A stretch of 64,000 nt of DNA from CAVXFL01 sp963761015 (GTDB lineage Bacteria; Pseudomonadota; Alphaproteobacteria; Acetobacterales; Acetobacteraceae). The first letter of the stretch is position 1. Each line of letters opens with the position of its first letter. The translations under genes were made by a program, and so were the position numbers. Positions 1-8,160 of the stretch are shown one piece after another. Below the pieces are notes generated by a model. The model was not told where the DNA came from. It was given only the letters and a program-made list of their open reading frames with translations, and did no database searches. Location of the stretch: contig CAVXFL010000005.1 of the NCBI GenBank assembly GCA_963761015.1, positions 23,192 to 87,191 on the forward strand. The letters run 5' to 3'.

Positions 1-897
1 GGTCGCGCCGGCTGTCAGTCCGGCCACATAGTAGTCCATCAAAAACGCATAGACGAGCACGGGCGGTGCGGCGGCCATCAGCGCGGCGGCCATGATCTTG
101 CCCCACTCGAACACGTCGCCGCGGATCAGGTCGCTGATGATGCCGACCGTGAGCGTCATCTGGTTGGACGTGTACAGATAGGCCAGCGGGTACAGGAAAT
201 CCCCCCAGCTGATGGTGAACGCGAAAATCGTCGCCGCGATGATCCCCGGGAACGCCACGGGGATGAAGATCTTCAGCAGGATCTGCATCCAGGAGGCGCC
301 GTCGATCAGCGCGGCCTCGTCGAGCTCCTTCGGGATCGAGGAGAAGTAGCCGATCATGATCCAGGTGCAGAACGGCACCGCGAGCGTGGGGAAGATCAGC
401 ACCAGGCAGAGCGTGTTGTTGATCAGCCCGAGCCAGCCCAGGATCTGGAACAGCGGGATGAACAGCAGCGATTCCGGAATCAGGTAGGTCAGGAACACGC
501 TGGTGGCGAGCGTCTGGCTGCCCCAGAACTTGATGCGCGACAGGCTGAACGCGGCCAGCACCGAGATCACCATCGACACCGCCACGGTCGCCGCCGTCAC
601 CCAGAGCGTGTTGGCGAAGTAGCGCCGGAACGGCGGGTAGTTGATCAGATAGATGAAGTTCTTCAGCGTCGGGTGGTGCACGATCCAGGGATTGCCGGTC
701 TGCGCGGAAATCTCGGCCGAACCCTTGAGGCTGGTCATCAGCATGTAGAACGGCGGCACCAGGAACATCAGCACGAACACGAACAGCGCGATGTAGCTAC
801 CCCAGAGTGCCCATCGCCGCTGCCGGGCCAGGCTGGTGCGGCGCCCGCGCCGGGGCATCGGCACCGGGATGCCGGCGGCCGCGCCGGTGGTGGCCAT
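1..897 (-). CDS. Sugar ABC transporter permease, MalG/UgpE type (partial)
   Basis: Inner-membrane permease of a carbohydrate ABC importer. The reading frame is open for 299 codons and runs off the left window edge, so the C-terminus is missing. Six hydrophobic segments are visible from residue 30 on, and the cytoplasmic coupling loop that contacts the ATPase (EAALIDGASWMQ, residues about 194-213) is typical of the MalG class. The ATG overlaps the TGA of the upstream permease by one base (TGATG), so the two are translationally coupled. The binding protein and ATPase are not in the window; they may lie further left. Substrate cannot be told from sequence alone. Confidence 0.88.
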   Translation of the reverse strand, partial: MATTGAAAGIPVPMPRRGRRTSLARQRRWALWGSYIALFVFVLMFLVPPFYMLMTSLKGSAEISAQTGNPWIVHHPTLKNFIYLINYPPFRRYFANTLWVTAATVAVSMVISVLAAFSLSRIKFWGSQTLATSVFLTYLIPESLLFIPLFQILGWLGLINNTLCLVLIFPTLAVPFCTWIMIGYFSSIPKELDEAALIDGASWMQILLKIFIPVAFPGIIAATIFAFTISWGDFLYPLAYLYTSNQMTLTVGIISDLIRGDVFEWGKIMAAALMAAAPPVLVYAFLMDYYVAGLTAGAT

Positions 898-1838
898 CAG
901 AGCGTCTCCTTCGAGCGTTGGTTGATCCCGCGCAGGACGAAGAACGACGCCACCGCGAGGATCGGGAACATGAACAGGCTGACCGCCGCCCCGAGCGGGA
1001 TGTTGCCCGACTGGATGCCGATCTGGAACGCGTAGGTGGCGAAGATGTGCGTCGTGCCCAGCGGTCCGCCGTTGGTCAAAATCCGCACGATATCGAAGTT
1101 GGCGAAGGTCACGATCAGACTGAACAGCACCGTGATGCTGATGATGTTGCGCAGCATCGGCAGGGTGACGTGCAACAGCTTCTGCATCGTGCCGGCGCCA
1201 TCGATCGCCGCCGCCTCGTAGAGCTGCTCTGGCACCGATTTCAGCGCCGCCAGATACATGATCATGAAGAACGGCGTGCCGTACCAGGTATTCACCCAGA
1301 TCATGCAGAAGCGCGCCCACCACGGCTCGCCCAGCCACGGTATCGGACCCAGCCCGACCCGCTGCAGCGCCCAGTTGAACGCCGAATACGAGGGATCGAA
1401 CAGCCACCACCAGCCGAGCGTGGACAGCGCCAGCGGAATCACCCACGGCACCAGCAGGAAGCCGCGGAACACGCGCTGTCTCGGCGTGGGAATGTTGTGC
1501 ATCAGGTGCGCGAGCGCGAAGCCGATCGCCGCCTTGAGCAGCACCGAGACGATGGCGAACAGGCAGCTCTGGAAAATCACCAGCTGGAAGGTGTGGCGCT
1601 GCACCAGCAGCTCGAAGTTGCGCAGCCCGACCCACTGCGTCATGTGCCGGTTCATCAGGCTGAGCGCGATCGCATAGAACGCCGGATACACCACCAGCGC
1701 GCCGATCAGCGCGATCAGCGGGAACGCCATCACGAACCCGATGAACGAGCGTTTCCCGAGCAGCCGCCGAACCGAGCCCGGCCGACCCCGCTGACGCGGC
1801 AGCGGCATGGCGGTGACCGAAATGGAACCTTCGGCCAT
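897..1838 (-). CDS. Sugar ABC transporter permease, MalF/UgpA type
   Basis: Inner-membrane permease of 313 residues, partner of the MalG-type gene that follows it. Six membrane spans are visible, and the EAA coupling loop (EAAAIDGAGTMQ, residues about 208-227) ends in the usual LP. The ATG is preceded by a good GGAGG at 5 bases spacing, which supports this start. It is the first gene of its transcription unit: the 500 bases upstream carry no binding-protein gene, whereas many such operons start with one. MalF-class permeases pair with a MalG-class subunit and a MalK-class ATPase. Confidence 0.9.
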   Translation of the reverse strand: MAEGSISVTAMPLPRQRGRPGSVRRLLGKRSFIGFVMAFPLIALIGALVVYPAFYAIALSLMNRHMTQWVGLRNFELLVQRHTFQLVIFQSCLFAIVSVLLKAAIGFALAHLMHNIPTPRQRVFRGFLLVPWVIPLALSTLGWWWLFDPSYSAFNWALQRVGLGPIPWLGEPWWARFCMIWVNTWYGTPFFMIMYLAALKSVPEQLYEAAAIDGAGTMQKLLHVTLPMLRNIISITVLFSLIVTFANFDIVRILTNGGPLGTTHIFATYAFQIGIQSGNIPLGAAVSLFMFPILAVASFFVLRGINQRSKETL

Positions 1839-2357
1839 ATCAACCTCCGTTGGTCGGCGTGCGCGCCGCTTGCAAATCAGCCGACATAGCTTGCCAGCCT
1901 GTTCTCGGACCGGGTACGCGCCCGGTCAATCGACTGCTCGGTTTGGATCGACCGGACGATGCGGGCGGAGCGAAGCGTTTGGCCACGACTGCGCGTTCGG
2001 GCGAACGCGCGGCACCGCCGCGACGCGATCGGCCCATCGAGGCGCGGTCTGACCGGCTATTTGCCGACGATCCACCGTAAACGCTTCCTCGTTCCAGAAG
2101 CCGGCTGGTTCCGGCTTGCGTCTTTTTTCTTGAACCAAGCTGCTGACGCCTGGCTCCGGGGCATCCATCGGGGGTGCTCCGGGTCGATCTGACAGCAACT
2201 GAACTTTGGCGCAACCCGCCGCAACGCGCAATGCGGCGCTTGTTCACGAATCGTTCAGGCATTCCGGTAGAACACCGTTCGGCGCGTGTCAGGCGAGCGG
2301 ATATCGGGCTTTCGGAACGACTTGCCTCGGGATCGGCCGGCCCCTATAGGCGCGGAA
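1839..2357. other. Intergenic region between permease operon and transketolase-like gene
   Basis: About 520 bases without a supported gene. It must hold the promoters for the two diverging units. Two structures can be seen: a perfect 7-bp stem hairpin at 1908-1927 (GACCGGG/CCCGGTC, 6-base loop) and a terminator-like hairpin followed by T residues at 2098-2128. Several open frames on both strands are arginine/proline-rich and look like chance GC-rich frames. Confidence 0.5.
2098..2128 (+). terminator. Rho-independent terminator-like hairpin
   Basis: Stem AAGCCGG (2098-2104), 6-base loop, CCGGCTT (2111-2117), then GCGTC and six T residues. This is a classical intrinsic terminator in the plus direction. 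No plus-strand gene ends just before it, so it would end either a short untranslated transcript from this intergenic region or act as an attenuator ahead of the transketolase-like gene. Confidence 0.6.
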
Positions 2358-4359
2358 ATGGCACTGCTGCAGCAGAACACCGCGCCGGCGAGTCCGGCGC
2401 CGGCGGAACAAGCGGCGGTTCCGGCGCGGCCGGCCTCGATAGAAAGGCCGATGGCGGGTGCCCTGCGCGCGGTCCTGGCCGATCCGGCGATCGGCGGTGA
2501 ATTCGGCGGCGTCCATGTGCCCTCGATCCTGGCCGACGCGGCGACGGTGCTGTGGACGCGGTTCCTGACATTCGACGCCGCCGATCCGCACTGGCCCGAC
2601 CGTGACCGCTTCATCGTCTCGGCCGAGGCGGCGCCGCTCTTGTGCGCACTGCTGCATCTGACCGGCGATGACGGCTTCGGCATCGAAACGGCGCAGCGCT
2701 GGCGCCACCCGGTGCTAGCCGGCGAGGATGATCGGCGTTCGCACCCGGCGATCGAGCCCAGCCTGGGTCCACCCGGGCAGGCGTTGGCCACCGGAATTGG
2801 GCTGGCGCTCGCCGAGCGGCTGCTGGCCGAGCGGTTCGGCAAGAGCTTGGTCGATCACCGGACCTGGGTGATCGCGTCGGATGCCGACCTGATCGCGGGG
2901 ATCGGCCACGAGGCCGCCAGCCTGGCCGGCCGCCTGAAGTTGAACCGGATCGCGGTGCTCTGGGAAGCCGCCACGCATAGCGGCGCCGACGAGCAGCCGG
3001 CACCGCAGTCGGACGACGTGGCGAAGCGGTTTGCCTCGTACGGCTGGGCGGTTCGCCGCGTGGACGGGAGCGATCTGGTGCAGGTCGCGGCCGCGCTGTC
3101 GTTCGCGATGCGCTCGCGCAAGCCGACCCTGGTTGCCTGCGCCGATCTCGGCATGGTGGCGGAGCCCGCGCGGATTGCGCGGCGCGCGAAACCGGTGCAG
3201 CCGCACGCCGCGATTCCTGACATCGTTCTGACACGATGGAAGGCGGTCGGAGCGCGCGGCGCGGCGCGGCGGCGCGGCTGGCTGAAACGCGCGGCGCGAC
3301 ACAAGATGCGCGCCGAGTTCGAGCGGGCGATCGCCGGCCGTCCGCCGAACGGGCTGCGCGATGCCTTCGCCGCCTGGAAATGCCAACTCGGCGATGGCGG
3401 CACGGCGGTCGCCCCCGGCGACGCGGCGCGGCGGATTCTGGCGTCGGTTTTACCGTTGATGCCCGACGTGATCGGCGGCGCGGCGTGCCTGGCCGGGCCC
3501 GACCGGGCGTTGCCGGATGGCGGCCGCGGGATCGGTTCGGGAAAGGACCGCGGCCGCTCTTGTCGCCTCGCCCTTCGCGATCATGGCATGGCGGCCGCCA
3601 TGACCGGCATGGCGCTGCACGGCGGGATCGTCCCGTGCGCGGGCGCGGCCCTGGCGTTCAGCGACGCGATTCGCCCGGCGCTGCGCTTGGCGGCCCGGAC
3701 GCGCAAGCGGATGATCCATTTTCTGGAGCACGAGGCGGTCGGATGTGGCGCGGACGGCGCCGCGCACCAGCCGGCCGGGCACTTGGCGAGCCTGCGGGCG
3801 GTGCCCAATCTACATGTGTATCGCCCCGCCGATGCGATCGAGACCGCGGAATGCTGCGAACTGGCGCTGCACCGCGCGGACGGGCCGAGCCTGCTCGTGC
3901 TGACGCGCGAGCCGGTTCCGATCCTGCGCGCGAACACCGGCCGGAACCTCTCTGCCCGTGGCGGCTATGTGCTGGCGGAGGCCGAGGGCAGGCGGCGGGC
4001 CACGCTGATCGCCAGCGGCGGCGAGGTGGCCCTGGCGATGGCCGCCCGCCAGGGTACTGGCGCGGCAGGGGATCGCCGCGGCCGTGGTGTCGCTGCCCTG
4101 CTGGGAGCTGCTCGCGCAGCAGGACGAGGCCTACCGGGCGGGCGTGCTCGGCGCCGCGCCGCGCATCGGCATCGAGGCCGCGCTCGGCTTCGGCTGGGAA
4201 CGCTGGCTCGGCGAGGACGGTTGGTTCGCCGGGGCGCGCGGCGACGCCGATAATGGCGCCCCCCTGAGCGCGGAGGCGCTCGCCGCTTCGGTGATGCAGC
4301 GGCTCGGCCGGAATAGATGCGAGGAGACGAAGTTGCATGTCCAGCAAGATCGCCATTAA
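2358..4359 (+). pseudogene. Degenerate transketolase-like gene, frameshifted near 4053
   Basis: The scaffold is plainly transketolase (ADPHWPDRDRF near the start; HQPAGHLASLRAVPNL, RPADAIETAECCELAL and SLPCWELLAQQDEAYR later). Nearly all thiamine-diphosphate contacts are changed: the SGHPG region reads FGGVHV, the GHGS histidine loop reads AEAAPL, the GDG metal motif reads SDA, the downstream Asn is gone, and the activating Glu of REH is Asp (RDHGM). The frame also shifts by +1 at GGG 4052-4054; the true C-terminus continues in the next frame to TAA 4357-4359. ATG 2358 is chosen over an upstream GTG (2286). It overlaps gap, as tkt does in many Calvin-cycle clusters. It is unlikely to be a working transketolase whether or not the frameshift is real. 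Confidence 0.8.
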
Positions 4360-5350
4360 CGGCTTCGGCCGCATCGGCCGCCTCGCGCTGCGCGCGCTGA
4401 TCGAGAGCGGGCGGGACGACATCGCGCCGGTGCTGCTCAACGATCTCGGCAGCGCCGAGGCGAACGCGCACCTGTTCCGCTACGACAGCGTTCACGGCCG
4501 GTTCCCCGGACGCGTCGAGGTCGGCACCGACAGCATCGCCATTCACCACAACGGCCGCACCTGGGGCCCGATCAAGGTGACGGCGGAGCGCGATCCGGCG
4601 AAGCTGCCGCTGTCCGGCGTCGACGTGGCGCTGGAATGCACCGGCCACTTCACCAAGCGCGAGGCGGCGGCGGAGCTGTTGAAGGCGGGGGCACGCAAGG
4701 TGCTGGTCTCCGCGCCGGCCGACGGCGCGGACGCGACCATCGTCTACGGCGTGAATCACAAGGTGCTGACGCGGGACATGACCGTCGTGTCCAACGCGTC
4801 CTGCACCACCAACTGCCTCGCGCCCATGGCGAAGGTGCTGCACGAGAATTTCGGCATCTTGCGCGGCTACATGGTCACCATTCACGCCTATACCGGCGAC
4901 CAGCGCACCGTGGACACGCTGCACAAGGATCTGCACCGCGCCCGGGCCGCGGCGGTTTCGTCCATCCCCACGAGCACCGGCGCGGCGCGCGCGGTCGGGC
5001 TGGTTCTGCCGGAGCTGAAGGGCAAGCTGGACGGCACGGCCATCCGGATTCCGACGCCAAACGTCTCGCTCGTATCGCTCGACGTGAATTTGCAGCGTCC
5101 GGCGAGCGTGGACGAGATCAACGCCGCCATGCGCCGCGCCGCCGAGGGCGAGATGGCCGGGATCATGGAGTACAACACGGAAAAGCTGGTCAGCATCGAT
5201 TTCAACCACGTCGCAGCCTCGTGCACCTTCGATGCCACCCAGACCGCGGTGGTCGATGGCGCGCTGGCGCGGGTGATGGGCTGGTACGACAACGAGTGGG
5301 GCTTTTCCAACCGCATGATCGACACCGCCGCGCTGCTCGCGACACTTTAA
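4337..5350 (+). CDS. gap: Glyceraldehyde-3-phosphate dehydrogenase, type I
   Basis: Cytosolic NAD-dependent enzyme converting glyceraldehyde 3-phosphate, phosphate and NAD+ to 1,3-bisphosphoglycerate, in glycolysis or the Calvin cycle. At 337 residues it is family length. The Rossmann motif INGFGRIGR is at residues 7-15, Asp36 for the NAD ribose, the catalytic Cys156 in SNASCTTNC, and His183 in the TIHAYTGDQ segment. The start overlaps the 3' end of the transketolase-like gene. The next step, pgk, is about 25 kb away, so the usual tkt-gap-pgk cluster is split. Confidence 0.95.
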   Translation: MSSKIAINGFGRIGRLALRALIESGRDDIAPVLLNDLGSAEANAHLFRYDSVHGRFPGRVEVGTDSIAIHHNGRTWGPIKVTAERDPAKLPLSGVDVALECTGHFTKREAAAELLKAGARKVLVSAPADGADATIVYGVNHKVLTRDMTVVSNASCTTNCLAPMAKVLHENFGILRGYMVTIHAYTGDQRTVDTLHKDLHRARAAAVSSIPTSTGAARAVGLVLPELKGKLDGTAIRIPTPNVSLVSLDVNLQRPASVDEINAAMRRAAEGEMAGIMEYNTEKLVSIDFNHVAASCTFDATQTAVVDGALARVMGWYDNEWGFSNRMIDTAALLATL

Positions 5351-5378
5351 CGCACATTCCGGCGCGATCGGCGATGCA

Positions 5379-5459
5379 GAGCCCGGTCAGCCGTTCCGCT
5401 TCCGCGACATCGGGCGTCACGACCGTCGCGAGCGGAAAAAAGGCCTCCGCTTCATCGTC
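5379..5459 (-). pseudogene. Remnant of hydroxymethylpyrimidine kinase (thiD-like)
   Basis: About 27 codons on the minus strand read DDEAEAFFPLATVVTPDVAE followed by AERLTGL. This matches the conserved middle of ThiD-type kinases, where a leucine-rich helix is followed by PLATVVTPNLPEAE. No start, nucleotide-binding or C-terminal part is present around it; the flanks are gap on one side and the MFS gene on the other. It is read as a relic of a deleted gene. The match is short, so the identification is tentative. Confidence 0.45.
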
Positions 5460-5543
5460 TCCAGCGCACCGGGTTCGAGCAGGTCGCGGCCCGTCGTCGC
5501 CGCCGTCACCAGACCGCCACACCTCGATCAGTAGCCTCGGTCT

Positions 5544-6875
5544 TCAGGCGACCGTAAGTGAAACCTTCGGCTCGGCCGACGGTCTGGTCTCCGGCATCAA
5601 AAGCGCAACGATCAGGGCAGCCAGCAAAGCCACCGCAGCAATGCCCAGAAATCCGGCGGTGGGGCCAAAAGTCCCCGCGAGCAGACCCGAGAGCGTCGTG
5701 CTCAGCGATCCACCAATCCCGGTGGCCGTTCCAATGATGCCTTGGGCTAGGTTGAACCGACCGGTGCCGTTCGTGAGGTCGGCAACGACGAGTGCCGTGA
5801 GCACGCCCAATATCGTTCCGCTGATGCCGTCGAGCACCTGAAAGCCGACAAGCAGCAGCGGATTGCTGATCAACGTGAACAGCAGCGCGCGGATCGGCAA
5901 GGCGCCGAAGCCGATGAGGAGGAGCGGCCGGCGGCCCCAACTTTGCGCCAGCCGTCCCGCCAAGGGGGCCAGCAGAGCGACGATGATCTGCGGCACGATG
6001 ATCAACGCCGAGAGGGTGAGGGAGGCGTGGCTTGGTTCCCGATGCGCGAGAGCTTCTCCGGCCAGCGGCAGCACGGAAGCGTTAGCGAGTTGGAAGAGGA
6101 ACAGGCAACCGGCAAAAGTAAGCAAACCGGAATTCTTCCATAGGCTCCCGCGGCGGGCTCTGGGCGGTTTGCCGGAGACGTGGTGTTGCGGCGCCCCGCA
6201 GGAACGGCCGAAGTGGATGTCGGTCGCACGGATCCGAACCAGAGCCGCGAACAACGGCAGCGCGAGTGCGGCCACCGCCAGGAATATGGCCTGGAACGAC
6301 AGGAAATATCCGATCAGCCCGATGAGCCCGGCCGCGCTAAGGCTTCCGATGGATGCGAAGCGTTGATTTCGCCCAAGCCGCTCGGCCAGGGCCGAATGGC
6401 CGACCAGGCCGAGGCTCATCGCCGCGATCGCCGGCCCGATGAACCCGCCGGTGCTTCCCTGCAGCACAAGCCCAGCCGACACCAGCGGCAGGCTTGCCCA
6501 AAATGCCAGAATGAGGGCGCTGATGCTCGTCACCACGGCGCCCAGCGCAACCACCGCCCGCTTTGAGCGAATGATGTCCAGCAGTTCGCCCCCCGGCAAC
6601 TGGCTGAGCAAGCCGGCGAGACCGCTCGCGGTCAGGACGAAGCCGATATTCTCCTGCGTCCATTTCTGCTCGGCCAGATAAGCGGCCACATACGGGCCGA
6701 AGCCGGTCAACAGACTGGCAAGGAAGAAATTGACTTCGTCAAGGCCATGCAGGCTCGCACGAGAAGGCGAGGAACTCGCAGCAGCAGTGGACGCCGCGGT
6801 GGCCGCAATCTTTGCTGAGTTTGCCAATGAGCAACCTTGCCGTGCCGATCGGACCGCAGCCTCAGGCCAACCCAT
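5544..6875 (-). CDS. MFS transporter
   Basis: Major facilitator superfamily permease of 443 residues with about twelve hydrophobic spans in two halves. The loop between helices 2 and 3 (GGELLDIIRSKRAV) and the long central cytoplasmic loop rich in Arg/Lys near residue 220 fit the family. The N-terminus before the first helix is unusually long and Ala/Ser-rich (about 45 residues), so the true start may be internal, for example at a TTG. Substrate unknown; the fold resembles drug/metabolite efflux members. No obvious partner gene. Confidence 0.8.
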   Translation of the reverse strand: MGWPEAAVRSARQGCSLANSAKIAATAASTAAASSSPSRASLHGLDEVNFFLASLLTGFGPYVAAYLAEQKWTQENIGFVLTASGLAGLLSQLPGGELLDIIRSKRAVVALGAVVTSISALILAFWASLPLVSAGLVLQGSTGGFIGPAIAAMSLGLVGHSALAERLGRNQRFASIGSLSAAGLIGLIGYFLSFQAIFLAVAALALPLFAALVRIRATDIHFGRSCGAPQHHVSGKPPRARRGSLWKNSGLLTFAGCLFLFQLANASVLPLAGEALAHREPSHASLTLSALIIVPQIIVALLAPLAGRLAQSWGRRPLLLIGFGALPIRALLFTLISNPLLLVGFQVLDGISGTILGVLTALVVADLTNGTGRFNLAQGIIGTATGIGGSLSTTLSGLLAGTFGPTAGFLGIAAVALLAALIVALLMPETRPSAEPKVSLTVA

Positions 6876-7046
6876 TTAGTCCGGGATTTCCCCGGATACT
6901 CGTCGATTTCGCCGTTTCGCAGCTGACCGTAGTCTGCCCTCAAGCCTCTTCACAAGAATTTCGTAGGCCACGTCCCGGCGCCCTCTCGGCTGAATTGCAG
7001 CGATGGCCCAAATGGCGGGTGTTTCGACCCCGAAAGTAGCGGCGCT

Positions 7047-7290
7047 TCAGCTTGTTTCGGTAGCGCGGGTGTTCTTGCCACGGCGGCACGCCAACAACGC
7101 CGCGCCAGCCAGATCGATCAGCCCGAGCGCGTCGTGCAATTCCCGGAACGCCAGCAGGCCAGCGTCGGAGGTGATGCGGCTGCCATGGAATTCCAGCTTC
7201 AGACGGCGGTCGAAATCGACCCGCAGAGAGCCGTTATCCGATTCACCCGCCGGGTGTTCCGCGAACCTACCGCCATGACAATGGCAACCG
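7047..7290 (-). mobile_element. IS1380-family transposase N-terminal fragment
   Basis: On the minus strand a frame reads RFAEHPAGESDNGSL, then RVDFDRRLKLEFHGSRITSD, then AGLLAFRELHDALGL and RRGKNTR before TGA at 7047-7049. This is the signature N-terminus of IS1380-type DDE transposases. Only about 80 of some 430-450 residues remain, there is no clear start codon, and no terminal inverted repeats are evident, so the element is a dead scrap. The other bases between 6876 and 7381 show no gene. Confidence 0.72.
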
Positions 7291-7381
7291 CCTGATATTC
7301 ATGGCAGATTCGCCCAATTCGTACAAACGGAATGTCATTCATCCGGGAAATTCGGCTTTAGAGCGGCCTGCCACGCGCCAC

Positions 7382-7828
7382 TCAGGACAGCGCGCGCAGG
7401 TCGGCGCGCAGGCGATCCGGTGTGGACGTGGCGACCAGGCGCTCGATATCCGCGTGCGTGCGCTCCCAGATCGGTACCGCGGCGGCGAGCAGAGCGCGGC
7501 CGGCCGGCGTCAGGATGAGCCGCCGGCTGCGCCGGTCGGCTTGGTCAATGGCAACCTCCACCAGCCCCCGGCGCTCCAGCGGCTTCAGATTGGCCGTCAA
7601 CGTCGTGCGATCCATCGCCAGCAGCGCGGCGACATTGCCGATCGTCGCCGGCTCGGGACGGTTCAGCGCCATCAACAGCGAGAACTGGCCATTGGTGAGA
7701 TCGAGCGGCCGCAGCGCCTGATCGAAGCGGCGCGCCACCGCCCGCGCCGCGCGCTGGAGATGCAGGCAAACACAGGTGTCGCGCACCTTCAGCGTGACCC
7801 CGTAGGGAACGGATTCCCGGCTTGACAT
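7382..7828 (-). CDS. MarR-family transcriptional regulator
   Basis: Winged-helix DNA-binding repressor of 148 residues, cytosolic, working as a dimer. The helix-turn-helix lies in TIGNVAALLAMDRTTLTANL and the beta-wing in DQADRRSRRLILT. The start at 7828 (MSSRESVPYG) is preferred to a longer upstream frame because it gives family length and leaves room for a promoter. A near-perfect palindrome sits 13 bases upstream, between this gene and the divergent MoaD-like gene, so the protein probably represses both itself and that operon. Two cysteines close together (DTCVCLHL) in helix 1 could be redox-sensitive; this is inference. Confidence 0.88.
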   Translation of the reverse strand: MSSRESVPYGVTLKVRDTCVCLHLQRAARAVARRFDQALRPLDLTNGQFSLLMALNRPEPATIGNVAALLAMDRTTLTANLKPLERRGLVEVAIDQADRRSRRLILTPAGRALLAAAVPIWERTHADIERLVATSTPDRLRADLRALS

Positions 7829-7840
7829 GGCGGAAGATAT

Positions 7841-7852
7841 GTTGATACCAAC
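7841..7852. promoter_or_regulatory. Putative MarR operator
   Basis: GTTGATACCAAC is a 12-base palindrome with 10 of 12 symmetric positions, in the 49-base gap between the divergent marR-type and MoaD-like starts. An overlapping second inverted repeat, ACCAA-CGTT-TTGGT, extends to 7860. Size, symmetry and position fit a MarR-family operator controlling both directions. Confidence 0.6.
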
Positions 7853-7877
7853 GTTTTGGTCAAGACGGCAGCGAGCG

Positions 7878-8147
7878 ATGCCGACAGTCTCGTTCACCAC
7901 CGCGCTGCAACGGTTTCTGCCAGCCCCAACGGTGGAGGTCGACGGCACGACCGTGGGCGAGGCGCTGGCCCAGGTGTTCGCGTCGCGCGCGACGCTGCGT
8001 GGCTACGTGCTCGATGACCAGGGCGCGCTGCGCCGCCATGTCGCGATCTATGTCAACGGCGAGGCGGTGCGCGATCGCCTGCGTCTGAGCGATCCCGTTG
8101 CACCGCGCGACGACATCTACGTCGTCCAGGCGCTCTCGGGCGGGTGA
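7878..8147 (+). CDS. MoaD/ThiS-like beta-grasp protein ending in Gly-Gly
   Basis: Small ubiquitin-like protein of 89 residues. The pattern PTVEVDGTTVGEALAQVF, then LRRHVAIYVNGEAV, then PRDDIYVVQALSGG at the C-terminus, is that of MoaD/ThiS sulfur carriers, whose terminal Gly-Gly is adenylated by an E1-like enzyme. The start at 7878 is chosen because it fits the fold; a longer frame would overlap the operator. It is followed 13 bases later by a beta-propeller gene and divides its promoter region with a MarR regulator. No MoaE, ThiG or E1-like enzyme gene is nearby, so the target of this carrier is unknown. Confidence 0.8.
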   Translation: MPTVSFTTALQRFLPAPTVEVDGTTVGEALAQVFASRATLRGYVLDDQGALRRHVAIYVNGEAVRDRLRLSDPVAPRDDIYVVQALSGG

Positions 8148-8160
8148 AGGAGGAAACGCG

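Noticed and set aside
807..1889. Long plus-strand open frame of 360 codons opposite the MalF-type permease
   Set aside because: Composition is dominated by Arg, His, Gln and Pro, as expected from antisense reading of a GC-rich gene; the minus-strand permease explains the region fully.
4037..4070. Programmed frameshift in the transketolase-like gene
   Set aside because: No slippery heptamer or downstream stem-loop was seen, and seven other genes show similar single-base shifts in unrelated contexts.
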